Numbered from the stretch's first letter, positions 16,967 to 26,485 are shown. The stretch: 64,000 nt of DNA from Anaerolineales bacterium (GCA_020851785.1 JADZCC010000034.1:81258-145257); one strand, 5' to 3'. The notes: generated by a model from the letters alone, not told the origin. Numbers and translations: made by a program.

Positions 16967-18918
16967 TAAGGCTGGCAACCTTCTCCATAATCAAACGCTT
17001 CGATGTTCCACATGGGGTTGGCGGTTGGATCCAAATCAAAATGACAAAAATCCGGGCGGGCGGCGGCGATGCGCATTCGATAATATAACGGAATGGCGGG
17101 CAGGTCGTTGGAAAATAAAATTTCGGTCTGACGATAATTTTCGGCGTAGGCGGGCTCGTCAGGCAGGGCCAGTTGCGCGGCGCGGCAGGCGGCGTCGAAT
17201 TGCGGGTTTTTATATCCGCTGACGTTGGCGCCGATCCACGCGTTGGCGGCCGCGGGAATTTCGGAACTGGCGAACCAATTGCAAGGCGGTTCAAAACCGT
17301 TGACGCCCATCGCGTATTCGATCAAATCAAAACGGCGGCCGAACAAAATGCCGCTTGGGCCGGAGGCGTATAAATCATTCTGGTCGAGGTAGTGCAGTTC
17401 CAAGCCCACGCCGCATTGCGCGAGCGATTGGGCCAGAATGTCGGTGACTTGACGGCGCTGGGTGGCGCCGGTGGTGTAATAACTTAAGTTCAGCGGCGTT
17501 CCGGCGGGGACGTTCTTCACCGAGACGGCCAGGCGTGGCGTGGCGGGGTTACCGTCGGTATCCTTCCAACCGGCCTGTTCGAGCAGGGAAATTCCCAAAG
17601 CCGGGTCAAACGGAATGGCGTCTATGTTTTTATCGTAGAGCGGGTGCTCGACTGGCAGGTAGGTGTTGGGAACTTCCACCAACCCAGACAAAACCTGATT
17701 GACGACCGTTTGACGATCCAAACAATAGGCCAGAGCCTGGCGGGTGTGGGCGTCTGCAAAAATGTCGGGGCGGTCTTTTTGATACAAGGTCTCGTAGCCA
17801 TCGTCATACGTGGCGGGGACAATCCCCAGCCCCAGCCATTCGATGTTCATGCCTTGCGTAAAAAAGGCCTGCGCCTGTTCGCCCGCCTGCATTTCTTTTA
17901 GCAGGCTGGCTTGCGCGTCCAGGCGAATCGTTGGGTCGAGCAGGTCGCAACGTCCGGCGGATAATTCGCTGATGGCCGTGTTTGGGTCAGAGATAAAGCG
18001 AAAGGTTAACGAATCAAATTTGGGGTAACCTTCTGCGGCGCGGAAGTAGTTTGTATTTTTGGTCAGCGTGATGTGGTCGCCCGCGGCCCATTCCTGCACC
18101 ACATACGGCCCCCAACCCACCGGCGAGCGGGAGGAAACGTCCACTTGCGGCAACTGCCCAACCGGAAACTGACTCCACAAATGTTTGGGGAGCGGTTGCC
18201 AGAAATTTGTAAAATACGTCGGGTCTATAAAGCCTGGCAAACCCCACCATTGCGTGGTGTTGGCGTCCGTAGCTTCATAGACGGCGGTGCGATCCAACAG
18301 ATAAGTATTGGCGATGGCGCCGGGGTCTGAAGCGATGGAATAAGCAAAGACCGAATCGTCCGCAGTGAGCGGCGTGCCGTCGGACCAACTCAGCCCGGGC
18401 TTGAGGCGATAGACGACGATCATTTGATCCATCTGAAGCGGAGTGGTTCCATCCCAGGTGAGGATGCAATCGTCGGCGCGACAGGCCGAGGGGCGGACAC
18501 GCACGCCTTGCGCGAGCAAGACGACGTTGCCATCCGCATCCACAATCTGACCTCCAGCCTGCACCGGCGTACTGACAATTTGGGCGTCGCCGTTGGAGAG
18601 CGAGGGCAGTTGCGTGAGCAAGACGGGTTGATATTCATAGCCGACTGTGTCCAGCGGGCCGTCGTAAATTGCGGCGAGGACGCTCCGCGCGGCGGCGTTG
18701 GGCGCGCCAAAAGGGTAGAGCGTGTTGGGTTCAGCGCCCAGGCAAACGGTCAGGTTGTGCGGCGCGGGCGTGGCGGTTGGCATGGGCGGAGCGCTGGTCT
18801 CCGTGGGGCTGGGGGTATTCGTCGCCGTGGGGGCAGAAAGCAAATTACAAGCCGAAAGCCCGGCCACGAAAAAACAAATCAATAAAAATGCCCAATGTTT
18901 GACGATGAAAGGCTTCAT
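16966..18918 (-). CDS. Family-5 solute-binding lipoprotein
   Basis: 650 residues from the ATG at 18918. The track start (18945) overlaps the -10 box, and AAGGA sits well before 18918, giving a clean signal peptide with lipobox FVAGLSACNLL. After a Thr/Pro/Ser-rich tether come SBP_5 motifs (LSWSDGTPLTADDSVFAYS, VGWGPYVVQEW, DAHTRQALAYCLDRQTVVNQVL). It is an extracytoplasmic peptide-type receptor and the first gene of a cluster with a second SBP, two ATPases and a response regulator but no permease. Confidence 0.9.
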   Translation of the reverse strand: MKPFIVKHWAFLLICFFVAGLSACNLLSAPTATNTPSPTETSAPPMPTATPAPHNLTVCLGAEPNTLYPFGAPNAAARSVLAAIYDGPLDTVGYEYQPVLLTQLPSLSNGDAQIVSTPVQAGGQIVDADGNVVLLAQGVRVRPSACRADDCILTWDGTTPLQMDQMIVVYRLKPGLSWSDGTPLTADDSVFAYSIASDPGAIANTYLLDRTAVYEATDANTTQWWGLPGFIDPTYFTNFWQPLPKHLWSQFPVGQLPQVDVSSRSPVGWGPYVVQEWAAGDHITLTKNTNYFRAAEGYPKFDSLTFRFISDPNTAISELSAGRCDLLDPTIRLDAQASLLKEMQAGEQAQAFFTQGMNIEWLGLGIVPATYDDGYETLYQKDRPDIFADAHTRQALAYCLDRQTVVNQVLSGLVEVPNTYLPVEHPLYDKNIDAIPFDPALGISLLEQAGWKDTDGNPATPRLAVSVKNVPAGTPLNLSYYTTGATQRRQVTDILAQSLAQCGVGLELHYLDQNDLYASGPSGILFGRRFDLIEYAMGVNGFEPPCNWFASSEIPAAANAWIGANVSGYKNPQFDAACRAAQLALPDEPAYAENYRQTEILFSNDLPAIPLYYRMRIAAARPDFCHFDLDPTANPMWNIEAFDYGEGCQP

Positions 18919-18943
18919 ATCATTTTCCTTTTTGAACTGCCCC

Positions 18944-18966
18944 ATTATATAATACCCGCTGGGTAT
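18944..18966 (-). promoter_or_regulatory. Promoter with overlapping palindromic operator
   Basis: TATAAT (18944-18949, minus strand) lies next to the palindrome ATACCC-AGC-GGGTAT (18952-18966), which fills the upstream spacer. A repressor or activator bound there would control the SBP-SBP-D-F-regulator cluster. Confidence 0.55.
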
Positions 18967-18975
18967 AAAGGAGAT

Positions 18976-19017
18976 AAAAAAACGTTCCGCAGGCGGGTCG
19001 CCTGCGGAACGTTTTTA
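18976..19017 (-). terminator. Strong terminator of the middle peptide-transport cluster
   Basis: A perfect stem ACGTTCCGCAGGCG/CGCCTGCGGAACGT with a 3-nt loop is followed on the minus strand by a run of seven T's. It separates the second and third clusters. Confidence 0.9.
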
Positions 19018-19029
19018 ACCAGACCTGAA

Positions 19030-19233
19030 TTATTTTTTCCCCTTGCGCCAGTAAAAGGCCACGCCCACGATCCCCAGCATAAAGCCCAACGTGGAAGAGC
19101 CATAGGCGAAGAAGTTCAGGAAGAACGTGGACTCAAGGACGTGAATGACCATGAGGAACGGCAAGATCACGCCCAGCGCCATCAGCAGGCCGGCCAAGAT
19201 GAGGATGTAAAGCGGATTCCAACGCTCAAGCAT
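19030..19233 (-). CDS. Small two-helix membrane protein
   Basis: 67 residues from the ATG at 19233, which overlaps the end of the ATPase gene (AATGCTTGA); the longer track start lies inside that gene. Two hydrophobic segments are seen (YILILAGLLMALGVILPFLMV and TLGFMLGIVGVAFYW) with a basic tail RKGKK. Family not recognised. Coupling to the ABC operon suggests an accessory membrane role, which is only a guess. Confidence 0.65.
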   Translation of the reverse strand: MLERWNPLYILILAGLLMALGVILPFLMVIHVLESTFFLNFFAYGSSTLGFMLGIVGVAFYWRKGKK

Positions 19234-20251
19234 TTTTATCGTACAGCCAGCACGAAACCTGATGCCCAGGCTCCGGCTCAAACTCTGGCGGGAAATTCAC
19301 GTCGCACACGCCTTTAATCATCACCGAGCATCGCGGATGAAAGCGGCAACCGGCAGGCGGGTTGACCAAACTGGGCGGTTCGCCGGGCGGAAGCTCTTTG
19401 AAGGTTTCGGCGTTGCGCGCATCCGGCTCGGAAGTTCCGGTGAGCAGGGCTTTGGTGTAGGGGTGCAAAGGGTTATCCAAAAGCTGGCGGACTTTGCCCT
19501 TCTCCACCAGATTGCCCGCGTACATCACAAAAATTCGTTCGGAGAAGTAACTCACCGTGGAAAGGTCATGCGTGATGTAGATCACTGAAAGGTTATGCGA
19601 TTCTTGCAGGTTGCGGAGCAGTTTGAGAATTTCAACGCGCACGGAAGCGTCTAACATGGAGACGGGTTCGTCAGCGACGAGGAATTTCGGATCCATGATC
19701 ATGGCGCGGGCAATCACGACGCGCTGTTGTTGCCCGCCGCTGAGCATGTGCGGATATTTTTCGACGAAGTCGGCGGGCGGGGTGAGTTTCACTTCCTCCA
19801 TCGCCTGACGGACGCGCTGAACGCGCTCCTCTTTGGATTTTACGCCGCCGACGATCAGCGGTTCTTCAAGGATGCGCTCAATGGTCATAAACGGCGGGAG
19901 GGCGCCGTAAGGGTCTTGTTGAACGTAGCCCACTTTGGAGCGGTATTCGCGCATGGCTTTGGCGTCAAATTGGGCGACGTCTTTTCCGTCGAAGCTGATT
20001 GTGCCGCGCGTGGGTTTGTGCAAGGCCAAAATGGTCTTCATCAAACTGGATTTACCGCAACCGCTTTCGCCAACCACGGCAATGGCTTCGCCTTCATGCA
20101 CGTCGAAGGTCACGCCATCCACCGCCTTCACATACCCGGCATGGCCAAAGCCCAACCGGCGCAGTTCAAACCAGACGCGTAAATCGTCAATGGCAACGAT
20201 CACATTGCGTTCTTTCTCCATCGTTTCTTGGGGGGAAGCAGAGGCCATCAT
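19226..20251 (-). CDS. Peptide ABC transporter ATP-binding protein (OppF type)
   Basis: 341 residues from the ATG at 20251, with AGGAG 6 nt upstream lying in the end of the preceding gene; the track start is 36 codons inside that gene and is rejected. Walker [12 protein letters not shown], signature LSGGQQQRVVIA, Walker B FLVADEPVSMLDAS (Met where Ala is usual), C-terminal GCRFHPRC. It works with the D-type ATPase and the B/C permeases immediately upstream. Confidence 0.92.
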   Translation of the reverse strand: MMASASPQETMEKERNVIVAIDDLRVWFELRRLGFGHAGYVKAVDGVTFDVHEGEAIAVVGESGCGKSSLMKTILALHKPTRGTISFDGKDVAQFDAKAMREYRSKVGYVQQDPYGALPPFMTIERILEEPLIVGGVKSKEERVQRVRQAMEEVKLTPPADFVEKYPHMLSGGQQQRVVIARAMIMDPKFLVADEPVSMLDASVRVEILKLLRNLQESHNLSVIYITHDLSTVSYFSERIFVMYAGNLVEKGKVRQLLDNPLHPYTKALLTGTSEPDARNAETFKELPPGEPPSLVNPPAGCRFHPRCSVMIKGVCDVNFPPEFEPEPGHQVSCWLYDKNA

Positions 20252-20252
20252 C

Positions 20253-21221
20253 TTACGCTCCTGAAGAATATAACCAGCATTTAACTTGACGGCCATCCAC
20301 TTCAACCGTTGGCGGCTCTTCGACGCATTTTTCAAACCGCGAAGGACAACGATCCGCAAAGCGGCAACCCTTCGGCAGGTTAATCAGGCTGGGCGGGCGG
20401 CCGGTGATAAATTCCGGCTCGGTATCGCCATGCAAGCGCGGGACGCTGGCCATCAATTTTTTGGAGTAAGGGTGTAAAGGCGCGGTAAAGAAACGGTGCG
20501 CGTCGCTCACTTCCACAATCTGTCCGGCGTACATCACGGCCACGTCGTCGGCCAATTCGCTGGAGGTGGCAATATCATGCGTGATCAAAATAAAGCTGAT
20601 GCCCAACTCATGTTTGAGGCGTTTCAACACGTTGAAGATGTTCGCCTGCGTCAACACGTCCAACGCGGAGGTCGGCTCGTCGAGGATGATCAGATAAGGC
20701 GAAGTGACCAGCGCCATGGCAATCGCCACGCGTTGGCGCATCCCGCCGCTCAACTCAAACGGGTAACGGTTGATAAAATCTTCCGGCACGCCCACATGCT
20801 GAAACATTTTCTTCACCAGCGAGAGCGCTTCTTCCTTGCTGATGTTCAGGTGAATGATGGCGGGTTCGGCGACTTGTTCGCCGACGCGCAGGACCGGGTT
20901 AAGGGAGTTCATGGCGGCTTGCGGAACCATGGAGATGGAAGCCCAGCGGATGTTCTGCCGGAATTCTTCTTCGTCCAACTGCATAATATCTTTGCCATTC
21001 AGGTAGATATGGCCGCCATACGTTCCCGCGTTGCGCGGCAGAAGGCGCAGGATGGCCTTGGCCAGCGAGCTTTTTCCACAGCCCGATTCGCCCAAAATGA
21101 CGACTGCGCGATTGCTATCCAACGTAAAGTGAACGCCATCCACGGCTTGAACCGGCCCGCGGGCCGTGTTGAAATGCAAGACCAAATCTTCAATTTGGAG
21201 AAGTTTTTCAGTTTGATTCAT
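20253..21221 (-). CDS. Peptide ABC transporter ATP-binding protein (OppD type)
   Basis: 322 residues: Walker [13 protein letters not shown], signature [12 protein letters not shown], Walker B LIILDEPTSALDV, C-terminal cysteine motif GCRFADRCPSRFEKC. It follows the C permease after 4 nt and is separated from the F-type ATPase by 1 nt, so the whole set is one transcription unit with coupled translation. Confidence 0.93.
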   Translation of the reverse strand: MNQTEKLLQIEDLVLHFNTARGPVQAVDGVHFTLDSNRAVVILGESGCGKSSLAKAILRLLPRNAGTYGGHIYLNGKDIMQLDEEEFRQNIRWASISMVPQAAMNSLNPVLRVGEQVAEPAIIHLNISKEEALSLVKKMFQHVGVPEDFINRYPFELSGGMRQRVAIAMALVTSPYLIILDEPTSALDVLTQANIFNVLKRLKHELGISFILITHDIATSSELADDVAVMYAGQIVEVSDAHRFFTAPLHPYSKKLMASVPRLHGDTEPEFITGRPPSLINLPKGCRFADRCPSRFEKCVEEPPTVEVDGRQVKCWLYSSGA

Positions 21222-21225
21222 AAGG

Positions 21226-22563
21226 CTACATATCCCTCAAGCGCGGATTAAAGATTCGATCCAGCGCGAAACCCAGCATGGCAAAGCCCAGTCCGGTGAA
21301 CATCAACAAAACCGCCGGTTCCAAGACCCAATAATAACGGCCCTGATATAAAGCGCCATCCGCGAAAGCGTCGTTAATCACCTTGCCCCAGGTCGGCAGG
21401 AGCGGGTCGCCCAACCCCAGCACGGCCAACGAAGCCTCCAAAAACACGTACCCAGGCACGGATGAAACCAGGGTGGGGATGAGCAAGGGAACCATGCGCG
21501 GGATGAGATAGGTGAAGATGATACGTCCACTGGAAGCGCCATAGGCCCGCGCCGCTTCGATGTAACTGGCCTCTTTGGATTGCAGGAAGATGGCGCGATA
21601 GGATTTAATCGAGCCTCCAAAAATACCAAGCAAGATTGTGATGCCCAGCATCAGCCAGATGCTCCGCGAGTAGAACGTGCCGACCATGATCAAAATTGCG
21701 AGGAACGGCAGGACCAGGTTCACCTCGGTAATGCGTTGAATCAATTCGTCAATCCAGCCGCCATACCAGGTGCCAATCGCGGCGATGATCATCGTCAGAA
21801 AGGCGGTGCCCAGAGCGGCCACCAGGCCAAACGCCAAAGCAATCGGCGTTCCGTACAACAGGGGTAAAAGCAGGTCGCGGCGATATTTATCGGTTCCAGC
21901 CAGCCCGTACAAATCGCCATGCAAGACGAGTTCAGCGTCCATGCCGGATTTACTCTCGAAGGTTGTGCCTTCAATCCGCAATTGATACGTCCCTTTAACC
22001 ATCTTGCCGGTATCCGGGTTGGTGAAGAGGGCGTTCATGACTCGCTCGGTCTTCAAACTCTTTTGCAGTTTCAAGTCCTGGGAAACGCGGTAGGTGGTTT
22101 TACGATCCACCGCCATTTTGCCAATTTTTATCTCACGCCCGTCTGGGGTAACTAAAACAACGGAAGCAAAAGGAAGTTTTTGATCAAACGTCGTTGTAAA
22201 GTAGAGGGTGATTTCCTGGGGCGGCGCGTCATAGTCGTATTCAAATGAATACGCCATATCCACGCTGGAAATATCGGCGCTGGCGGCCGTCACCGTTTTG
22301 GTCATGCCTCCATCCACAGTGCTGGCTTTAAATGAGACGGGCTTTTTCGTTTTGGAAAAAAAGTTGTACCAGGCCGGGGCGGCATACTTTGGATTTTGAT
22401 ACCAGACGTCCTCGCCGCCGCGCCATTGTCGCACCGCTTCATCATACGGGATGGTGGCCAGCGCGTAAGCGGCAATGCCCAACAAAAGGAGGATGGTGAG
22501 CGTCCCCAGCACAGCCGAAGGGTATTGAATCAGTTCGCGGAAAGTGTTTTTCAAAGCGGTCAT
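21226..22563 (-). CDS. Peptide ABC transporter permease (OppC type) with large extracytoplasmic insertion
   Basis: 445 residues, against about 300 in typical OppC. After TM1 (about 18-36) comes a soluble stretch of some 190 residues, predicted outside and beta-rich (EITLYFTTTFDQKLPFASVVLVTPDGREIKIG). The usual permease core follows from about residue 235, with the EAA-type coupling segment (EASYIEAARAYGASSGRIIFTYLIPR). The extra domain may dock the unusual 854-residue SBP of the same operon. Confidence 0.9.
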   Translation of the reverse strand: MTALKNTFRELIQYPSAVLGTLTILLLLGIAAYALATIPYDEAVRQWRGGEDVWYQNPKYAAPAWYNFFSKTKKPVSFKASTVDGGMTKTVTAASADISSVDMAYSFEYDYDAPPQEITLYFTTTFDQKLPFASVVLVTPDGREIKIGKMAVDRKTTYRVSQDLKLQKSLKTERVMNALFTNPDTGKMVKGTYQLRIEGTTFESKSGMDAELVLHGDLYGLAGTDKYRRDLLLPLLYGTPIALAFGLVAALGTAFLTMIIAAIGTWYGGWIDELIQRITEVNLVLPFLAILIMVGTFYSRSIWLMLGITILLGIFGGSIKSYRAIFLQSKEASYIEAARAYGASSGRIIFTYLIPRMVPLLIPTLVSSVPGYVFLEASLAVLGLGDPLLPTWGKVINDAFADGALYQGRYYWVLEPAVLLMFTGLGFAMLGFALDRIFNPRLRDM

Positions 22564-23699
22564 TGGGGGCTTCCTGCGCCCACTTTAACTCTGGGGTCAA
22601 CGAGGGCATAGACAAAATCAAGCAACAAGACGGTGAGCGCCAAAAGGTAGGCGTAGATAATGGTCGAACCAACGATGACCGGCGTATCGTAGGCGCCGAT
22701 TGCGCGGTAGAGCGTAATGCCCAACCCGGGCCAAACGAAGACCGTTTCGGTGATGGTAAAGCCCGTCCACAAGGCGATCACCAGCAGGGCGAAATTGGTG
22801 ATAATGGTGGGGAGGGTGGGGCGTAAAATGTAACGGTTCTCCACATCGCGCGGCGGAAGCCCCTTGGCCTTGGCCACTTCCACGTAATCTTCGCTGGAGT
22901 AAATCAGGAAGAACGTCCGCCAGCTATAAATGCTCAGGAAGACGGAGCTGACGATCAGCGACGAAGCGGGGAGGATTAAATGTTTAAGGACGTTGAGTCC
23001 ATAATCAAACGAATTCGTGGGCGGCGGGGAATCCACCAACCCGCCAAACGGCAGGATCTTCAAGATCGCCGCAAAAATCAAAATAAAGAAAATTCCATAA
23101 AACCAGGCCGGGACTGAGGAAGTTGGCGAAAGCGCGATGGTTAATTTATCGAGCCAACTGCCATACTTTCTGGAAAGCGGCAGGGCGATAAAAATACTTC
23201 CAAAGAACAATAAAAGCTGAGAGACGCCCGCTAAAAGCAGGGTGGCGGGCAGGCGCTCCAATAGAATGAGGCGCACTTCTTTTGAGCCGTGGTCGCTAAT
23301 CATGCGTTGGGCGCGGCCCAGGTTCAAAACCAGGCTGTTGCCCAAATAACGCATGGAGCGAATCGCAAACGGCTGATCCAAACCCAGGCGCTTTTCTTCT
23401 GAAGCGATCTTCTTTTGAATCAATTCCTGTTTTGCTTCTGTCGTCAGGTTGCGATATTGGGGGTTGGCTAAAATCCCCATAGTGGTGCCTTCGCGGATTT
23501 CGTTCCGCATAATCGTATCCACATAACCGCCCATGTTGGCGATCAGAATGGTGAGGTACACGCCAATGGCCACGGTGATCATCATCGTTACGATTCTAAT
23601 TGCCGTAAATTTCATCACCCGCACAACGGCGCTGTTGGAGGCGATCTTTTTAGGAACTGACGAATCCTGAGTTGGGGCAGATAAAGATTCGGTGGACAT
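22560..23699 (-). CDS. Peptide ABC transporter permease (OppB type)
   Basis: 379 residues with an N-terminal TM, an extracytoplasmic stretch of about 100 residues, and the permease core with coupling segment SEDYVEVAKAKGLPPRDVENRYILRPTLP. It ends ALVDPRVKVG, typical of OppB/DppB. The SD GAGGA precedes the ATG at 23699, and the stop overlaps oppC by 4 nt. Confidence 0.92.
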   Translation of the reverse strand: MSTESLSAPTQDSSVPKKIASNSAVVRVMKFTAIRIVTMMITVAIGVYLTILIANMGGYVDTIMRNEIREGTTMGILANPQYRNLTTEAKQELIQKKIASEEKRLGLDQPFAIRSMRYLGNSLVLNLGRAQRMISDHGSKEVRLILLERLPATLLLAGVSQLLLFFGSIFIALPLSRKYGSWLDKLTIALSPTSSVPAWFYGIFFILIFAAILKILPFGGLVDSPPPTNSFDYGLNVLKHLILPASSLIVSSVFLSIYSWRTFFLIYSSEDYVEVAKAKGLPPRDVENRYILRPTLPTIITNFALLVIALWTGFTITETVFVWPGLGITLYRAIGAYDTPVIVGSTIIYAYLLALTVLLLDFVYALVDPRVKVGAGSPQ

Positions 23700-23803
23700 T
23701 TCATCCTCACATTCTTTAGTCTATTACACAAAGGAACCCAAAGGCGCGCTTAAGTTTCGCTCCGCCCTTCGGGAATCTGTCTAATAGCGTTGCTGGCAAG
23801 CGG

Positions 23804-23832
23804 GAGGGGCAAGGGTTGATCCCTTGCCCCTC
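23804..23832. promoter_or_regulatory. Intercistronic hairpin after the 854-aa SBP gene
   Basis: GAGGGGCAAGGG-TTGAT-CCCTTGCCCCTC, a perfect 12-bp stem between the SBP gene and oppB without a T-run. It probably blocks 3' exonucleases and partly attenuates transcription into the permease genes, keeping SBP mRNA in excess. Confidence 0.65.
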
Positions 23833-23852
23833 AGAATTACACGAGCTAAAGC

Positions 23853-26417
23853 TTACGGTAGAACCACGTAATCGAGCGAGGTGAACGCCGGAATGGCGAC
23901 GGGGATCATCACACCAGCCACTTCGATTCTGCCGGAGCCTGCAACCAGTTTCGCAGAAACGTCCGCCGGGATGGTCAGCGTGTAAACGCCTTCATCGCCC
24001 GCCGGAGCGCCTTCGCCGACGTAGACGGTCGCGCCGGTTTCGTCATAGAGCAGGAACTTCACAGCCTTGATGTCTGCGGTGGGGTAGGCATCGCCAGAGG
24101 ATTTATAGGTGAAGGTCGCGGTGAAATCTGTGGCTTCGCCAATTTTGACTTCGGAAGGTCCATCGAGGGCGGCTTCCGCTAACGGGGCTTGTCCAAACTT
24201 GGACCAGCGGTCAGCTAAATCTGGGAAGTCGGCGTTGTTCTTGACAACCGCAGAGCCAGCGTTCAAGTCCACAGAGTCCAGATAGTAGGGGCCGGTTCCA
24301 TCCCAGAAATGACCACGGGCGGCGTACCAGTCTTTGAGGGCGGTGTAGCGAGCCGCGGCTTCATCCGCAGTCAGGTAGGCGCCCATCACTTCAGGATACG
24401 GGATGGTCTTATCGGTAATCGCCTGATCCAGATACTTGGAAAGGGTTTCCAGGCTCGGGCCGCCAATGAGGCTCATCCATTCCTTCTCAAAGCGGTCGGC
24501 TTGGCCGGTTCCCCAGGCCAGTTCTTTGGCGGCCACGGCGGCATTGCCAACGGCAATCGTCTGCCAGGGGGCTTCGCCATAACCGTAGTTGGGCCACCAG
24601 GTGGCGATATTCAATTCAGCGTCGGAATAGACGTTGTCGTCATAGGTCGCAATGACGAGCGGGTCGGCAGAAACGATCTGCACGCCCTTGAAGTGCGAGA
24701 GGAAGGCTTCCAGGTTGCCAGCGGTATCTTCGTCGTAGATCGCGCTACCTTCCTTGCTGTAGTCAAAGCTTTCGATCATAGCCATCACAAAGTCAGCGGC
24801 GGAGAGGTTGCTTCCATCGTGCCATTTGACGGTTTTGAACATATCGGCCGGGTAGTAAATAACGGATTTGCTCTTGGCGGTTGTGCCATCCGGGAATTTC
24901 TCGGCGGCGGTGACGAACTTGCCAGTCGCGGGGTCCCAATCCACCCAGGCGTCAGCCGGAACGGGGATTGAATCTTCAAAGGACAGGTTGACCCAGCCCA
25001 GGCTGGCTTCGACCGGAATGCCTTTTTCAATCACCAGATCAGCCTTTTCAGCGCGTAGAGGCCACGCCAAACCGGTATATGGATCGGGCATGATACCGCG
25101 GCTACCGGTGGCGTTTTGGATGTAGGTGCTGGTGACCCAGTTGGAGCCGTTGACTGGATTCCACGGGTCGGTGAAGATCGTGCTGGTGGTGCCGACTTTA
25201 ACCTGGCCGCCTTCTTTATCCGCAAAGCGCATGGTGTAGGGAGACATGAACGTGGTTTCCACGCCTGCGCCCACATCAGAACTCACTTGCAAGTCGCAAC
25301 GGAATGGAGAATAGCCTTGCAAGTCAACCGTCCAGATCTGAAGAGAATCTTCAATGGACAACGGCAGAGCTTCAGCCATCAGGTCGTGGCGTTCTTCAAG
25401 GGTCTTGTAATTGCCGTTCGCCAAATCATCGCCAACTTGTTGGAACTTGGCGTCGGACTGATTGGCAGTGAACAGCGGAATGCCTTGTGGGCTATCCGGC
25501 AGATACATTTCCTGGAAGATGGTGCGGCTATCGCGGCTTAAGCCATTCGAGGCCCAACCGCCGGTGTAAATGTCCCATTGCCCTTCGGTTGGATCAGAGC
25601 CAATCCAGAGCGGGGAGAGGTCGGAGGATTTGCCTTCTTTGCGATCCACCGTGAAGCCGAGGGCTTCCAACTGGGTGGCAAAGTAGTTGCCTTGTGGCAG
25701 GCGGGTGCCATCGCCATCGTTGCGGATTAACAAAATGATGGTCACTGGAGCGCCGTTATATTGCCACTTGCCGTCGGAGCCTTTAGTCGCGCCCAGTTCG
25801 GCCATTTGCGCGTCAACCACTTCCTGCGCCTTGGCCATATTGTAGGCATATTTGGCTTCCAAACCGCGCGCCACGTCAATCAAGTCGGTGTAGTCCACCA
25901 ACTGCGTCGCGAGCACGGTGAACTTCGGCAATGCGCCGCCCGCATAAATTTCCTGATTGATGTAGTTACGATCCAGCGCCCAGTTCATCGCCTCGCGGAT
26001 TTTGCGGTCAGAGAACGGGTTCAGCCGTCCATCGGCATATTCGTGTTTGTCAGAACCATAGGGGTTGAAGATGAAGCCGTAGTACAACCCATAGGACTGG
26101 GTGTAGCACAGGTTCGCATCTTTAATTTCGGCAAGTTTATCGGAAGCGACGCCATAACTGAACAGGTCAATCGCTCCAGCGGTAATTTGCGTGATCGCGG
26201 ATTGAGTGTCCACGACGGAATAGTCAATTTCATCCAGCCAGCCGCCATGACGGGTGGTGGGGGCCGCAGTGGGTTCAGCGGTAGGGGCCTCGGTGGCCGG
26301 GGCCTGAGTAGCGGGCGCTTCGGTTACAGCCGGGGCCTGGGTGGCGGCTCCGCCGCACGCAGAGAGGGCCATGCTGGCAATCACCAGAAGCGACAACAAG
26401 GTAAACAGTTTACGCAT
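23853..26417 (-). CDS. Family-5 SBP lipoprotein with swapped halves (apparent circular permutation)
   Basis: 854 residues, about 300 longer than normal. A lipobox (SMALSACGGA) and Ala/Pro/Thr tether precede sequence that usually forms the second half of SBP_5 proteins (residues about 60-395: DEIDYSVVDTQSAITQITAGAIDL, NPFSDRKIREAMNWALDRNYI). The usual first half follows at about 403-715 (GGQVKVGTTSTIFTDPWNP, VKWHDGSNLSAADFVMAM, and GTGPYYLDSV at its end). An Ig-like beta domain of about 100 residues closes the protein. The reading frame is intact. It begins the second peptide-transport cluster and probably delivers substrate to the B/C permeases downstream, one of which has an extra domain. 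Confidence 0.85.
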   Translation of the reverse strand: MRKLFTLLSLLVIASMALSACGGAATQAPAVTEAPATQAPATEAPTAEPTAAPTTRHGGWLDEIDYSVVDTQSAITQITAGAIDLFSYGVASDKLAEIKDANLCYTQSYGLYYGFIFNPYGSDKHEYADGRLNPFSDRKIREAMNWALDRNYINQEIYAGGALPKFTVLATQLVDYTDLIDVARGLEAKYAYNMAKAQEVVDAQMAELGATKGSDGKWQYNGAPVTIILLIRNDGDGTRLPQGNYFATQLEALGFTVDRKEGKSSDLSPLWIGSDPTEGQWDIYTGGWASNGLSRDSRTIFQEMYLPDSPQGIPLFTANQSDAKFQQVGDDLANGNYKTLEERHDLMAEALPLSIEDSLQIWTVDLQGYSPFRCDLQVSSDVGAGVETTFMSPYTMRFADKEGGQVKVGTTSTIFTDPWNPVNGSNWVTSTYIQNATGSRGIMPDPYTGLAWPLRAEKADLVIEKGIPVEASLGWVNLSFEDSIPVPADAWVDWDPATGKFVTAAEKFPDGTTAKSKSVIYYPADMFKTVKWHDGSNLSAADFVMAMIESFDYSKEGSAIYDEDTAGNLEAFLSHFKGVQIVSADPLVIATYDDNVYSDAELNIATWWPNYGYGEAPWQTIAVGNAAVAAKELAWGTGQADRFEKEWMSLIGGPSLETLSKYLDQAITDKTIPYPEVMGAYLTADEAAARYTALKDWYAARGHFWDGTGPYYLDSVDLNAGSAVVKNNADFPDLADRWSKFGQAPLAEAALDGPSEVKIGEATDFTATFTYKSSGDAYPTADIKAVKFLLYDETGATVYVGEGAPAGDEGVYTLTIPADVSAKLVAGSGRIEVAGVMIPVAIPAFTSLDYVVLP

Positions 26418-26485
26418 TTTATTTTCTCCTCACATTTGTTGATAATAAAATCGTGACACGAACCGTGCGAACATCCTTCAACCGC

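Noticed and set aside
24309-24971. Plus-strand ORF of 220 codons opposite the 854-residue SBP
   Set aside because: Shadow ORF caused by codon bias of the real gene; the same holds for 25761-26456 and 20496-21251.
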